Of a DNA stretch of 12,738 nucleotides, positions 1 through 6,275 are shown in pieces. The stretch lies in NCBI GenBank assembly GCA_050014815.1, contig JBEKCP010000211.1, positions 1 through 12,738 on the forward strand, written 5' to 3'. The notes under the pieces were generated by a model that had not been told where the DNA came from, searched no databases, and saw only the letters and a list, made by a program, of their open reading frames with translations. This DNA is from JBEKCP01 sp050014815 (GTDB lineage: Bacteria; Planctomycetota; Planctomycetia; Pirellulales; Thermoguttaceae). A program made the position numbers and the translations under genes. The first letter of the stretch is position 1, and each line of letters opens with the position of its first letter.

Positions 1-549
1 TGTTTCCGCCTTGGTGTGGTAGGCGACGTCCGTTAGCGATACGGTCCCAGTAGCGGGGAGGTCGGCGTAGGACACGAAAAAGTTAACGTTGGTGTTGCCC
101 AAGAGGCTCAACGAGGGCCCCGCATAAGTGAGCGTTAGCGTTGGTGCGGTGACAGCCGAGCCCGCATGCATTTGCGCTGACGGACCGGGCGCTGGGGGGC
201 CGACGACGGGCGAGTTGCCGACCGTGGCTGCCAGGTTCTGGGTGGCGCTCGTAACTCCCCCGCTAGCGGAAAGTGTGGTGGTACGGCTGAAGCCTGGCGG
301 GACGCCGGGCACCGGCGCCGGCTCGCTCGCCGTTCCAGTGACGGGACCGCCGGTAGCAAAGTTCGCTTCCCAATAGCTAGTGCCGTGAGGTGTGAACGTA
401 CTACCCACCCCCACCCAGGTTGAAGGTGGAAACGAATTGATGCCGCTGAAATCGTCCAGGATGACGTCGCCGTTTGCCGTACCAACGGCCAATCCCAGGA
501 CCCCCACCAACAATAGCGCGATACCCCAACGAGCCAGACTGCCGTTCAT
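1..549 (-). CDS. Secreted Ser/Thr/Ala-rich protein, N-terminal part (runs off left edge; possible PEP-CTERM protein)
   Basis: The frame is open for 183 codons from an ATG at 549 to the window edge, so the C-terminus is missing. Residues 1-27 form a clear signal peptide: Arg7, a hydrophobic stretch IALLLVGVLGLAVG, and likely cleavage after Ala-Asn-Gly27, before DVILDDFSG. The mature part is rich in Thr, Ser, Ala, Gly and Pro, has no cysteine in the visible part, and looks like an extracellular beta-sandwich protein; I do not recognise a named domain. The start is fixed by an AAGGAGG ribosome site (557-563) seven bases upstream. A sigma-54-type promoter lies at 646-662. The promoter shared with the PEP-CTERM gene at 5411 and the similar architecture suggest a PEP-CTERM surface protein. 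The diagnostic VPEP/membrane/Arg tail would lie outside the window and is not seen. An exported role is well supported; the exact function is unknown. Confidence 0.8.
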   Translation of the reverse strand, partial: MNGSLARWGIALLLVGVLGLAVGTANGDVILDDFSGINSFPPSTWVGVGSTFTPHGTSYWEANFATGGPVTGTASEPAPVPGVPPGFSRTTTLSASGGVTSATQNLAATVGNSPVVGPPAPGPSAQMHAGSAVTAPTLTLTYAGPSLSLLGNTNVNFFVSYADLPATGTVSLTDVAYHTKAET

Positions 550-556
550 CGCCAGC

Positions 557-563
557 CCTCCTT
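557..563 (-). promoter_or_regulatory. Shine-Dalgarno site of the left-edge secreted protein
   Basis: AAGGAGG on the minus strand, seven bases before the ATG at 549. It decides the start of a gene whose 3' end is outside the window. Confidence 0.75.
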
Positions 564-645
564 CTTCTTGATTTGTTGTCCCAGACGGTCAGCCGCCCGC
601 TACTCCCAAACGGCGGGCAAGGCCAGCCTTGGTCGCGTCACACTA

Positions 646-662
646 TGCACGTGCCGTGCCAA
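646..662 (-). promoter_or_regulatory. Sigma-54 (-24/-12) promoter of the left-edge secreted protein
   Basis: The minus strand reads TTGGCACGGCACGTGCA. Against the RpoN consensus YTGGCACGRNNNTTGCW, the only departure is G for T at the first base of the TTGC block. The invariant GG (660-659) and GC (648-647) have the required 12-base offset. Transcription would start near 636, giving a leader of about 87 nt to the ATG at 549. The same element, with the same G substitution, lies before the PEP-CTERM gene at 5411. Seen by eye; no transcript evidence. Confidence 0.7.
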
Positions 663-758
663 TAGGCGTTTTCGTGGGGGATCGCGGAAGGGAAGGCCGC
701 GGTGCAACTTGGGAAACTGGCCAGTGCCGCGGAAATGGGGGGCCGGCCCGAAGGATTG

Positions 759-800
759 GAAAAAAGAAACGGGCTCCCGGCGAAGCTGACGCCGGGGCCC
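759..800 (-). terminator. Rho-independent terminator, minus strand
   Basis: The arms at 790-800 and 771-782 (CGCCGGGGCCC region against GGGCTCCCGGCG) pair with one bulged base around a 7-nt loop. On the minus strand they are followed by a T-rich run (GTTTCTTTTTTCC, 770-758). It lies about 210 bases past the stop of the gene at 1013-1489 and upstream of the sigma-54 promoter at 646-662. It therefore probably ends that gene's transcript and insulates the next gene. Confidence 0.6.
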
Positions 801-816
801 GCGTAAACCCCACTTA

Positions 817-835
817 GCGCGTTCATTCAACGCGC
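817..835. promoter_or_regulatory. Perfect 7-bp dyad, candidate upstream activator site
   Basis: GCGCGTT-cattc-AACGCGC is a perfect inverted repeat with a 5-base spacer. It has no T-run, so it is not a terminator. Its centre is about 166 bases upstream of the -24 GG of the sigma-54 promoter at 646-662, within the usual range for enhancer-binding-protein sites. A partly similar half (GGCGTTCA) lies at 5161-5168, about 150 bases upstream of the other sigma-54 promoter. Its function is a guess. Confidence 0.25.
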
Positions 836-889
836 AAACAGAATGTAAAGAAGTCTGAACACGCGGCCGTCGGGTCGGCCGGCGAAGAA

Positions 890-963
890 AGTAGGTCCCG
901 CCTGTCGGGCGGGACTTCTCGGTCTGGGCTCAATGAAGTCCCGCCCGGCAGGCGGGACCTACT
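890..963. repeat. Inverted repeat with 29-bp arms (REP/BIME-like element)
   Basis: The arms 890-918 and 935-963 are complementary at 28 of 29 positions. The one exception is T905 against G948, which would be a G-U pair in RNA. The loop is 16 nt (919-934). Each arm is itself a hairpin (GTCCCGCC 895-902 with GGCGGGAC 908-915), so the unit is two mirrored small hairpins. It sits in the 3' region of the gene at 1013-1489, before that gene's terminator. No coding potential and no T-run. It resembles the dispersed GTAGGTCCCGCC-type repeats I associate with planctomycete genomes; copy number cannot be judged here. Confidence 0.8.
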
Positions 964-1012
964 GGTTCGCTGCTGGCACCGATCAATTCAGCACAGCCAG
1001 ACCACTAGGCTA

Positions 1013-1489
1013 CTACTTGCGGCTTGGGGCGGGCGTGGCACTTGGAGGCATTGGAATGGGCTCCGCCGACGTCGGTTCCGGGATGAGCGAAGTCGCGGAC
1101 ACCCCGGCAGACACCGCCACGGGCCCGACACAAACCGGCGTGCAGAAACCAATCGGCTCATGGGGCTCGGCCAGCCAGGGCCATTCCTGCAACTGCCGAT
1201 AGTTGTAAGCCCGGCGATAGTAAGTTCCATGGAACGCCGGGTAGCGTTGGATGTCGCGGCCGTTGCCGGGATAGCAGCCGTATGTCGGCGAATAGCACGT
1301 CTGTGGCATGGACTTGAACCAGTCGCAGAAATAGCCCACCGCATCCTTGACACAGCACGTCTGGGGCTGCGGATCACGGGGAAGGTCCGCGGAGCACGGC
1401 GCCGGCGCCATGACGGGTTCCTCGGCGGAACTGACAGCAGGCCGGCCTGCACCCACGACGAACATCATCGTCAATAAAGCCGTATACAT
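1013..1489 (-). CDS. Small secreted Cys/Tyr-rich protein, unknown function
   Basis: A 158-residue protein. Residues 1-22 look like a signal peptide (LLTMMFVVGAG, cleavage after Ser-Ser-Ala22). The mature part has eight cysteines (32, 45, 46, 55, 65, 72, 116, 120), an even number fitting disulfides outside the cytoplasm. It also has an aromatic block, YYRRAYNYRQLQEWPW (90-105), and a Pro-rich tail. This pattern of a short exported protein with a YRRxYNYR-like block followed by a W/Y-P-W segment recalls uncharacterised planctomycete proteins; I know no function. A TTG three bases upstream (1492) could also serve as start, but the ATG at 1489 is preferred because AAGGAGG (1496-1502) lies six bases before it. 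Its 3' region carries the 890-963 repeat and a terminator. It diverges from the regulator at 1990. Confidence 0.75.
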   Translation of the reverse strand: MYTALLTMMFVVGAGRPAVSSAEEPVMAPAPCSADLPRDPQPQTCCVKDAVGYFCDWFKSMPQTCYSPTYGCYPGNGRDIQRYPAFHGTYYRRAYNYRQLQEWPWLAEPHEPIGFCTPVCVGPVAVSAGVSATSLIPEPTSAEPIPMPPSATPAPSRK

Positions 1490-1495
1490 CAAACC

Positions 1496-1502
1496 CCTCC
1501 TT
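1496..1502 (-). promoter_or_regulatory. Shine-Dalgarno site choosing the ATG at 1489
   Basis: AAGGAGG on the minus strand, six bases before ATG 1489. The competing TTG at 1492 would have a spacing of only three bases. Confidence 0.65.
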
Positions 1503-1700
1503 GTTAGACTTGTTGACCAGCGATTCCTCCTCCAATGGCACCTCTCGCCGTGCGTGCAGGTGGACTAGGTAGTACATCGACGGCAAGAAGTTGCCTTACT
1601 CAGCTTTTTCCGAAGTTTCCTACGGTAAGGCATGAACCTAGCCAAATGGCGATGCCTTTGCCCCCCGTGGCCAACATCCAAGGGGGGGTGTTCTCGACGT

Positions 1701-1729
1701 ATTATGCGCATTTTACCCCAGTAACCCAA
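1701..1729 (-). promoter_or_regulatory. Possible housekeeping promoter for the small Cys-rich protein
   Basis: The minus strand reads TTGGGT (1729-1724), 17 bases, then CATAAT (1706-1701). The -10 matches five of six bases and the -35 three of six. It would give a leader of about 200 nt. Weak call. Confidence 0.25.
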
Positions 1730-1770
1730 ATAATGTACTCTACCTTTTTGGGGATTGTCGCGCATTTCGC

Positions 1771-1798
1771 TTGACGTACTCCGCGTAGTTTGGACAAT
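1771..1798 (+). promoter_or_regulatory. Possible housekeeping promoter for the sigma-54 activator
   Basis: TTGACG (1771-1776), 16 bases, GACAAT (1793-1798): five of six and four of six matches to the -35 and -10 hexamers. The leader to the ATG at 1990 would be about 185 nt, so a closer promoter may exist. Confidence 0.3.
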
Positions 1799-1940
1799 AG
1801 GGCTATTTGGCGTATATGGACGACATGGATGATCAGCGGCGTTCAGCTATTCTGCAACGAATGTAGTAGATCCGCGACCCCTGAACTGCCGCTGGTTGTT
1901 CATTATCTGATGCAGGCACTAGCTTTTCTCATACATCGTG

Positions 1941-1954
1941 TTAACCTGAGTTAA
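1941..1954. promoter_or_regulatory. Short palindrome TTAAC-ctga-GTTAA before the activator gene
   Basis: Five-base inverted repeat with a 4-base spacer, 35 bases before the start codon at 1990 in an AT-rich stretch. It could be an operator; nothing else supports this. Confidence 0.2.
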
Positions 1955-1989
1955 TTCCTCGCAAGTTCAGCAACAAGGAGTATTAAAGG

Positions 1990-3414
1990 ATGTCGCGCTC
2001 AATACTCGTGGTCAGCCGCAATGCGCAATTGGCGGAGCAATTGCGAATGCAGTTCCACTCTGAGTTTGAGATGAAGATCGCGGAGGATCTCAAGAGGGCC
2101 TGCTGCCAAGTGGAGTCGATGTCCTTTCCGGTGGTATTGGTGCATTGGGGTTCGCCGACTCAGGACGGGCTTTCCCGCAGGGAACTCTTGGCGGACGTTG
2201 CGGGTGTAGCGGACCAGGGGTTGGTGATTGGACTTATCGACCCGGATTGTCCGCCGCAGCTTCGGGAATTGGCGGCGACAGCGATGCCGCAAAGCCTGGA
2301 GTTGCCGTTTGACCCCGCGGAATTGAACCGGTTGGTGAGCCAGTTCACGCAGATAGAGGCGGACTTGGAGGCATTCTGCCGATCGAGGCCGCACCGGGTG
2401 TTGCGGGGGCAAACCCGCAGCCTGGTGATCTTCACGGAGGCGATGTTCGGGATGCTCGAGGAGATCAAGGTGGCCGGGGACCACGGGGTGCCGATCTTGT
2501 TGGTCGGCGAAACCGGCTGCGGCAAGACCTATCTCGCCCGGCTCATGCACGAGTTGTCGTCACGGCGCAAGGAACGTTGTCTTACCGTGGCTTGCGGGGC
2601 GCTGCCGCCAAACCTGATCGAAAGCGAGCTCTTCGGTTACGTGAAAGGCGCGTTTACCGGCGCCGATCAGAACCGGCCGGGCAAGTTCGCCGCCGCCGAA
2701 AACGGCACCCTGATCCTGGACGAAATCGACGTCCTCACCCCCGATCAGCAGGCCAAGTTGCTGCGGGTGATCGAGACGGGCGAGTACGAGGCGGTGGGCA
2801 GCAACGACACCAAGGTTTCCCGCGCCGCCCTGATCGCCGGCTCAAACGTCGATCTGGAAGAACTCGTGGCGGCAGGCAAGTTCCGCAAGGACTTCTTCTA
2901 CCGGTTGAACACGCTGAGTTTCGTGCTGCCGCCGTTGCGCGAGCGGGTACTGGACATCCAGTACCTTGTATGGAAGTTCGCCTTGGAGCACAGCCGGTCC
3001 TATCGGACCAGGCTCTGGCGCATCGAGCCGGAATTCCTGGAAGTGATGCAGCAGTATAGTTGGCCGGGCAACATTCGCGAGTTGGAGAACGTCATGCGCC
3101 GCGCCTGCCTCTATTGCCGCGACGGCGTGTTGAAGCCCAGCGAGTTGCCCAGCAATATCCGCGAGAACACGGCCAGCTCGCGCCGCGGCGTCAAGCACGA
3201 TCAAGAGTCGGCTTTCCTGGAGCGGTGCATGAAGGAAGTGGAATACCGGGTGATCAGCGAATCGCTGCAGCGAAACAACTTCCGCCGCTCCGACACCGCG
3301 GTGGAACTGGGCATCAGCCGGGTCACGCTCTACAACAAGATGCGAAGATTGGGCATCCTGGATTCCCTGAAGAATGTCCCCGAATCGCCGCCGGAGACCG
3401 TGGCCCAGGTGTGA
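1990..3414 (+). CDS. Sigma-54 activator (enhancer-binding protein) with degenerate receiver domain
   Basis: A 474-residue bacterial enhancer-binding protein that would open RNA polymerase-sigma-54 promoters using ATP. Residues 1-120 fold like a response-regulator receiver but lack its chemistry: the usual acidic pair is Ser9-Arg10, the phospho-Asp position is His51 (VVLVHWG), and the conserved Lys before Pro-Phe is Leu105. The AAA+ domain (about 145-390) is intact: Walker A GETGCGKT (173-180), sigma-54-contacting GAFTGA (220-225), Walker B LILDEID (241-247), arginine-finger region FRKDFFYRLN (298-307), sensor II WPGNIREL (358-365). A Fis-type helix-turn-helix ends the protein (about 425-455, ELGISRVTLYNKMRRLGI). 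AAGGAG (1975-1980) sits nine bases before the ATG. It overlaps or abuts the downstream membrane gene. It is a candidate controller of the sigma-54 promoters at 646-662 and 5309-5325; that link is inference. No partner kinase is nearby. Confidence 0.93.
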   Translation: MSRSILVVSRNAQLAEQLRMQFHSEFEMKIAEDLKRACCQVESMSFPVVLVHWGSPTQDGLSRRELLADVAGVADQGLVIGLIDPDCPPQLRELAATAMPQSLELPFDPAELNRLVSQFTQIEADLEAFCRSRPHRVLRGQTRSLVIFTEAMFGMLEEIKVAGDHGVPILLVGETGCGKTYLARLMHELSSRRKERCLTVACGALPPNLIESELFGYVKGAFTGADQNRPGKFAAAENGTLILDEIDVLTPDQQAKLLRVIETGEYEAVGSNDTKVSRAALIAGSNVDLEELVAAGKFRKDFFYRLNTLSFVLPPLRERVLDIQYLVWKFALEHSRSYRTRLWRIEPEFLEVMQQYSWPGNIRELENVMRRACLYCRDGVLKPSELPSNIRENTASSRRGVKHDQESAFLERCMKEVEYRVISESLQRNNFRRSDTAVELGISRVTLYNKMRRLGILDSLKNVPESPPETVAQV

Positions 3415-3425
3415 CTGCAACGGCT

Positions 3426-5014
3426 ATGAAGATCCTCCATCCGCCCACCGTGGACGTCCGAGCCCCGAGTGGTGGACGGATCATCCTGCGGCCGGTGATT
3501 TCAGAAAGTTGGATCCCTCGTACCAGCCGCGGCGGCCTGGCCCTGGCGCTGGTCCTCTTGGCCGCGTGGTTCGCCACCGGGGCCAATCGTCTCAACCACA
3601 CCGACCTTTGGGGCCATCTCAGTTTTGGCCGCTGGATGGTGGAGCATCGCGCGTTGCCCCAGAGCGATCCCTTTCGCTCGTTCGCCGACTCGGAGTTGTT
3701 CCTCAACGTCCCTTGGTTGAGCCAAATCCTCGGCTACCTCTGGTATCGTGCCCTCGGAGCGGAAGGCATGGTGCTGGCACATGCCCTCTTGATGACCCTA
3801 ACGGCGGGCGGGCTTGCGCTGGCGGTCATGGGGCGGGGAGTTTCGGCGGCCTGGGCGGCCGCTGCCGCAGCCGCAGCCTACCTCCTGTGCTTACCCATCG
3901 TGGGAACCATGCGTCCCCAGGTGCTCGGCATGGCGGCCTTCGTGGGCACCCTGTGGGCAATCGCGCAATTGCCGCGGCGGCGACATCCGCTCTTCTGGCT
4001 TCCCATCCTCTTCGCGCTCTGGGCCAATCTGCACGGCTCGTTTCTCATGGGGCTGACGGCACTGGCGGGCTTTGCGGCGGGAAGCACCTGGGATACATGG
4101 CGGGAACGACGCAACCTGAGGGCGACCTGGAAGCAGCCTGTGGTCGCTCACGCATGGCTCGCGTTGCTGCTCTGCGTGCTCGGCACTTGTCTGAACCCCT
4201 TGGGAGTCCGGTTGTTCCCGGCCGTTGCCAGCTTCGCCCGGACGGCAAACCTGGCAGGGATTTCCGAGTGGCGGCCGACGGAAGCCTCGAGCCTGACGGG
4301 CGTGCTGCTGATGGTTTCTCTTGTCGCAACCGTGGCGCTGGTCTGCTGCAGTCCGCGCCGCTTGACGGCCTGGGAAGCGTTGCTGCTGTTGGGCTTCGGG
4401 TATTTGGCGACGACGAGCATACGAATGCTGGTGTGGTGGGGTTTATTCTGGCCCTGGTACGCGGCGCCGCACGCCGCGGCGATTTGCCGCTCGCTCTGGC
4501 CGGCCCGGGCCGCCGATTCTCCCCACCCGCCGGAAGCGGTGACCGCGGCGCGCCGGAGAACCCTGCTCGTGGCGGTGCTCGTCGTCCTCACCGCGACCTG
4601 GTCCCCGTCCAGTTCCGCGGTGCTCGGCGGCCGGCATCGTCCCAACCCGTCCGTCTTCTCTCCAGATACCCCCTACCTGGTTGCCGAGGAACTGGCCAGT
4701 CGGGGAATTACCGGCCGGATCGTCGCACCCATGGACTGGGCCGACTACCTGATTTGGCGGACCGGCGGAGCGGTCGAGCCCCTGGTCTACACCCACGTCC
4801 ACTTGAGCGGTCCGAATCTCTGGGAGGACTTCCTTCATGTCCAGTCAGCCGAGGCCGGCTGGTTGGAGTTGGTCGACCGCTACGGACTGCGGTACCTGGT
4901 CGTGAGCCGTGCGCGGCAGCCGGGCCAGCAATTGGCCATCGCGCGGGAACCGCGGTGTCGCATCCGCTATGAAGACCCGCAGGCACTGTTGGTGGAAATC
5001 CTCCCCCGCGGGAC

Positions 5015-5021
<7 letters not shown>
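3426..5021 (+). CDS. Multi-pass membrane protein, GT-C glycosyltransferase-like, with soluble C-terminal domain
   Basis: A 531-residue inner-membrane protein with about nine to eleven hydrophobic segments (first about 36-52, then 112-136, 140-159, 165-181, 187-219, 240-254, 288-307, 314-331, 333-355, 378-391). The first outer loop has DLWGHLSFGRWMVEH and SDPF (60-83). Later come NLHGSFLMG (201-209), CLNPLG (255-260) and EWRP (281-284). I associate this motif order with uncharacterised GT-C-fold proteins related to glycosyltransferase family 39, which use lipid-linked sugars at the outer membrane face. The tail (410-531) is soluble, with a DWADYLIWR motif, as is usual in that group. Activity is unproven. 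The start may be ATG 3426, 11 bases after the regulator's stop, or GTG 3411, which overlaps that stop as GTGA; neither has a good ribosome site, which suggests translational coupling. The stop TAG lies within the terminal repeat of the element at 5015-5144. Confidence 0.8.
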
Positions 5022-5144
<123 letters not shown>

Positions 5145-5308
5145 AAATCCCGTTATACAGGGCGTTCACCCCGCCTCGGGATCTGTTCACTTTTCTTTGC
5201 GCCTCCCGCGGTGGTTCCTGGGGAGTGTCTACTCCTTTCTGCGTCGAAATAGGCATTTTGGCAGTGGTTTACGCGGAATCGCTTGAGGCGAGCCATAAGT
5301 TGGGGGGA

Positions 5309-5325
5309 TTGGCACAGCATGTGCT
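5309..5325 (+). promoter_or_regulatory. Sigma-54 (-24/-12) promoter of the PEP-CTERM gene
   Basis: TTGGCACAGCATGTGCT departs from the consensus YTGGCACGRNNNTTGCW at only two positions (A for G after GGCAC, and G for T before TGC). The invariant GG (5311-5312) and GC (5323-5324) are offset by exactly 12. The start would fall near 5336 and the leader would be about 75 nt. Twelve of 17 positions, in the pattern TTGGCAC.GCA.GTGC, are identical to the promoter at 646-662. Transcription would need RpoN and an activator such as the product of 1990-3414. Confidence 0.7.
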
Positions 5326-5399
5326 AAATGCGTTGCCCTGGCGGAGTCCGTGTCGTGACCTCGTGATGTTCGGTTGCTGGTGTCCCTTTTGCAGCGATG

Positions 5400-5405
5400 G
5401 GAGGT
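5400..5405 (+). promoter_or_regulatory. Shine-Dalgarno site of the PEP-CTERM gene
   Basis: GGAGGT five bases before the ATG at 5411; it fixes the start. Confidence 0.65.
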
Positions 5406-5410
5406 AGGAA

Positions 5411-6043
5411 ATGTCCGGGAGAATTCGGTGCGCGCGAGTCGTGGCGGCGGTGGCATTGCTCCTGGCCGGAGCTACTGCCGCCCAAGCCACCGTCCTCAAC
5501 TTCGACAGCTTGCCAGGTGACAGCGTCGCTATTCCGAACGGCTACGGTGGTCTGAACTGGAGCAATTTCTACTATTTGAACGCCGCGAGTTATTCGGGTA
5601 ATCCGAGCGGATATCTTGCCGGGATGGTGTCCCCAAACAACGTGGCCTATAACGCTTTCGGAGATCCGGCCTCGTTCTCCAGCGCGACGACGCTCACTCT
5701 GAACTCGGCGTATTTCACGGGGGCCTGGAACGACAACCTGAGCATCACCGCCAAGGGTTACAACGGCGCCAACCTGGTTGACAGTTTGATCTTCACGGTC
5801 AGTTCCACCGCCCCAACCTTGGAGGTCTTCAATTGGTCGGGGATTGATAGTGTGGTACTCAGTTCCTCGGGAGGAACCCCTCACGGGTACCCCGAGGGCT
5901 CTGGGGAGCACTTCGCCATGGACGACCTTACGATAAACGGCGGACAACAAGCGGTGCCCGAACCATCGTCCGTCTTGATTTGGGGCGTTGCGGCTGTCGG
6001 TTTGGCTGCTTTCGCCCGGCGCGGGCGACGCGGGACAGCCTGA
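5411..6043 (+). CDS. PEP-CTERM sorting domain-containing surface protein
   Basis: A 210-residue exported protein. The signal peptide is residues 1-26 (Arg4, Arg6, Arg9, then VVAAVALLLAGATAAQA, cleaved before Thr27). The body (27-180) is a beta-rich domain with FDSLPGDSVAIPNGYGGLNW near its start and YNAFGDPASFSS and AYFTGAWNDNLSITAKGY later. This arrangement is common in PEP-CTERM proteins of several phyla and of unknown ligand. The C-terminus is a textbook PEP-CTERM tail: Val-Pro-Glu-Pro (182-185), a hydrophobic helix (188-202), then the basic ArgArgGlyArgArg (203-207). In known systems an exosortase cleaves at this tail and the protein joins the cell surface or extracellular matrix; no exosortase is in the window. 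A GGAGGT ribosome site precedes it, a sigma-54 promoter lies at 5309-5325, and a terminator follows at 6079-6102. It is a single-gene unit. Confidence 0.92.
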   Translation: MSGRIRCARVVAAVALLLAGATAAQATVLNFDSLPGDSVAIPNGYGGLNWSNFYYLNAASYSGNPSGYLAGMVSPNNVAYNAFGDPASFSSATTLTLNSAYFTGAWNDNLSITAKGYNGANLVDSLIFTVSSTAPTLEVFNWSGIDSVVLSSSGGTPHGYPEGSGEHFAMDDLTINGGQQAVPEPSSVLIWGVAAVGLAAFARRGRRGTA

Positions 6044-6078
6044 AGCGGTACGCCGGAACGAAACCCAAACCGGCCCGG

Positions 6079-6102
6079 GGCCATCCTTTGGATGGCCTTT
6101 TT
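6079..6102 (+). terminator. Rho-independent terminator of the PEP-CTERM gene
   Basis: A perfect 8-bp stem GGCCATCC (6079-6086) with GGATGGCC (6090-6097) around a TTT loop, followed at once by TTTTT (6098-6102). It begins 36 bases after the stop codon. Confidence 0.88.
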
Positions 6103-6127
6103 CGTTGCCCAGCCGGCGCCGGCAATT

Positions 6128-6275
6128 CGTTACTGCGGGGCTGGCAATTTTTCTTGGCGGTATACCAACCCGAAGCGCCAGCGAGGGGCATCCCGCGATG
6201 TCCCTCGCTGGCGCTTCGGGTTGGTATCCGGTGGCGTCGCTGCCAAGAAATGTTAAACACCCGTTACTGCGGGGC
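6128..6275. repeat. 14-bp direct repeat flanking the hairpin element
   Basis: CGTTACTGCGGGGC occurs at 6128-6141 and again at 6262-6275, on either side of the hairpin repeat. The right copy overlaps the stop codon and last codons of the WD40 gene. It could be a target duplication or a trace of local duplication; neighbouring sequence shows little further similarity. Confidence 0.5.
6162..6227. repeat. Long hairpin repeat (31-bp stem, 4-nt loop)
   Basis: The arms 6162-6192 and 6197-6227 are perfectly complementary except for one G-T pair (6188/6201); the loop is CCGC. The core CCCGAAGCGCCAGCGAGGG is, from memory, a very common dispersed repeat in planctomycete genomes, where it gives rise to spurious TRSASEG-type peptides. 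It lies between the convergent ends of the PEP-CTERM and WD40 genes. A further outer complement (TTTCTTGGC 6150-6158 with GCCAAGAAA 6242-6250) surrounds it. There is no T-run, so it is not a classical terminator. Confidence 0.82.

Larger units (their letters stand above)
550..1012. other. Intergenic region, about 460 bases
   Basis: No convincing gene. The region holds the leader and sigma-54 promoter of the left-edge gene, a minus-strand terminator (759-800), the 817-835 dyad and the inverted repeat 890-963. Short open frames here have no ribosome site and no protein-like composition. Confidence 0.7.
1490..1989. other. Divergent intergenic region, about 500 bases
   Basis: No gene supported. 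It is clearly more AT-rich than the flanking genes, especially after 1570, and must hold promoters for both divergent genes. Weak candidates are listed separately. A C6/G7 inverted pair (1661-1666 with 1682-1688) is also present. Confidence 0.6.
5145..5410. other. Upstream region of the PEP-CTERM gene
   Basis: No gene seen. It holds the sigma-54 promoter (5309-5325), a roughly 75-nt leader, and a small dyad GGAGT-gtct-ACTCC (5222-5235) about 80 bases before the -24 element that could be an activator site. A GGCGTTCA half-site-like stretch lies at 5161-5168. Confidence 0.5.

Noticed and set aside
1585..1605. Minus-strand AAGGCAACTTCTTGCC as a sigma-54 site for the Cys-rich gene
   Set aside because: The GG-to-GC distance is one base short of the strict sigma-54 spacing.
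1647..1661. TGGCGATGCCTTTGC, a possible sigma-54 promoter for the activator gene (autoregulation)
   Set aside because: Spacing is right and TTGC is intact, but only four of six -24 bases match and it is about 340 bases from the start codon. Chance is a good explanation.
1661..1688. C6...G7 inverted pair as a terminator
   Set aside because: The stem is only six G-C pairs around a 15-base loop, has no T-run, and lies upstream of both genes.
3374..4972. 532-codon open frame overlapping the membrane protein
   Set aside because: It is a shadow frame, Arg/Pro/Gly-rich with no family motifs. The overlapping frame has membrane segments and recognisable motifs.
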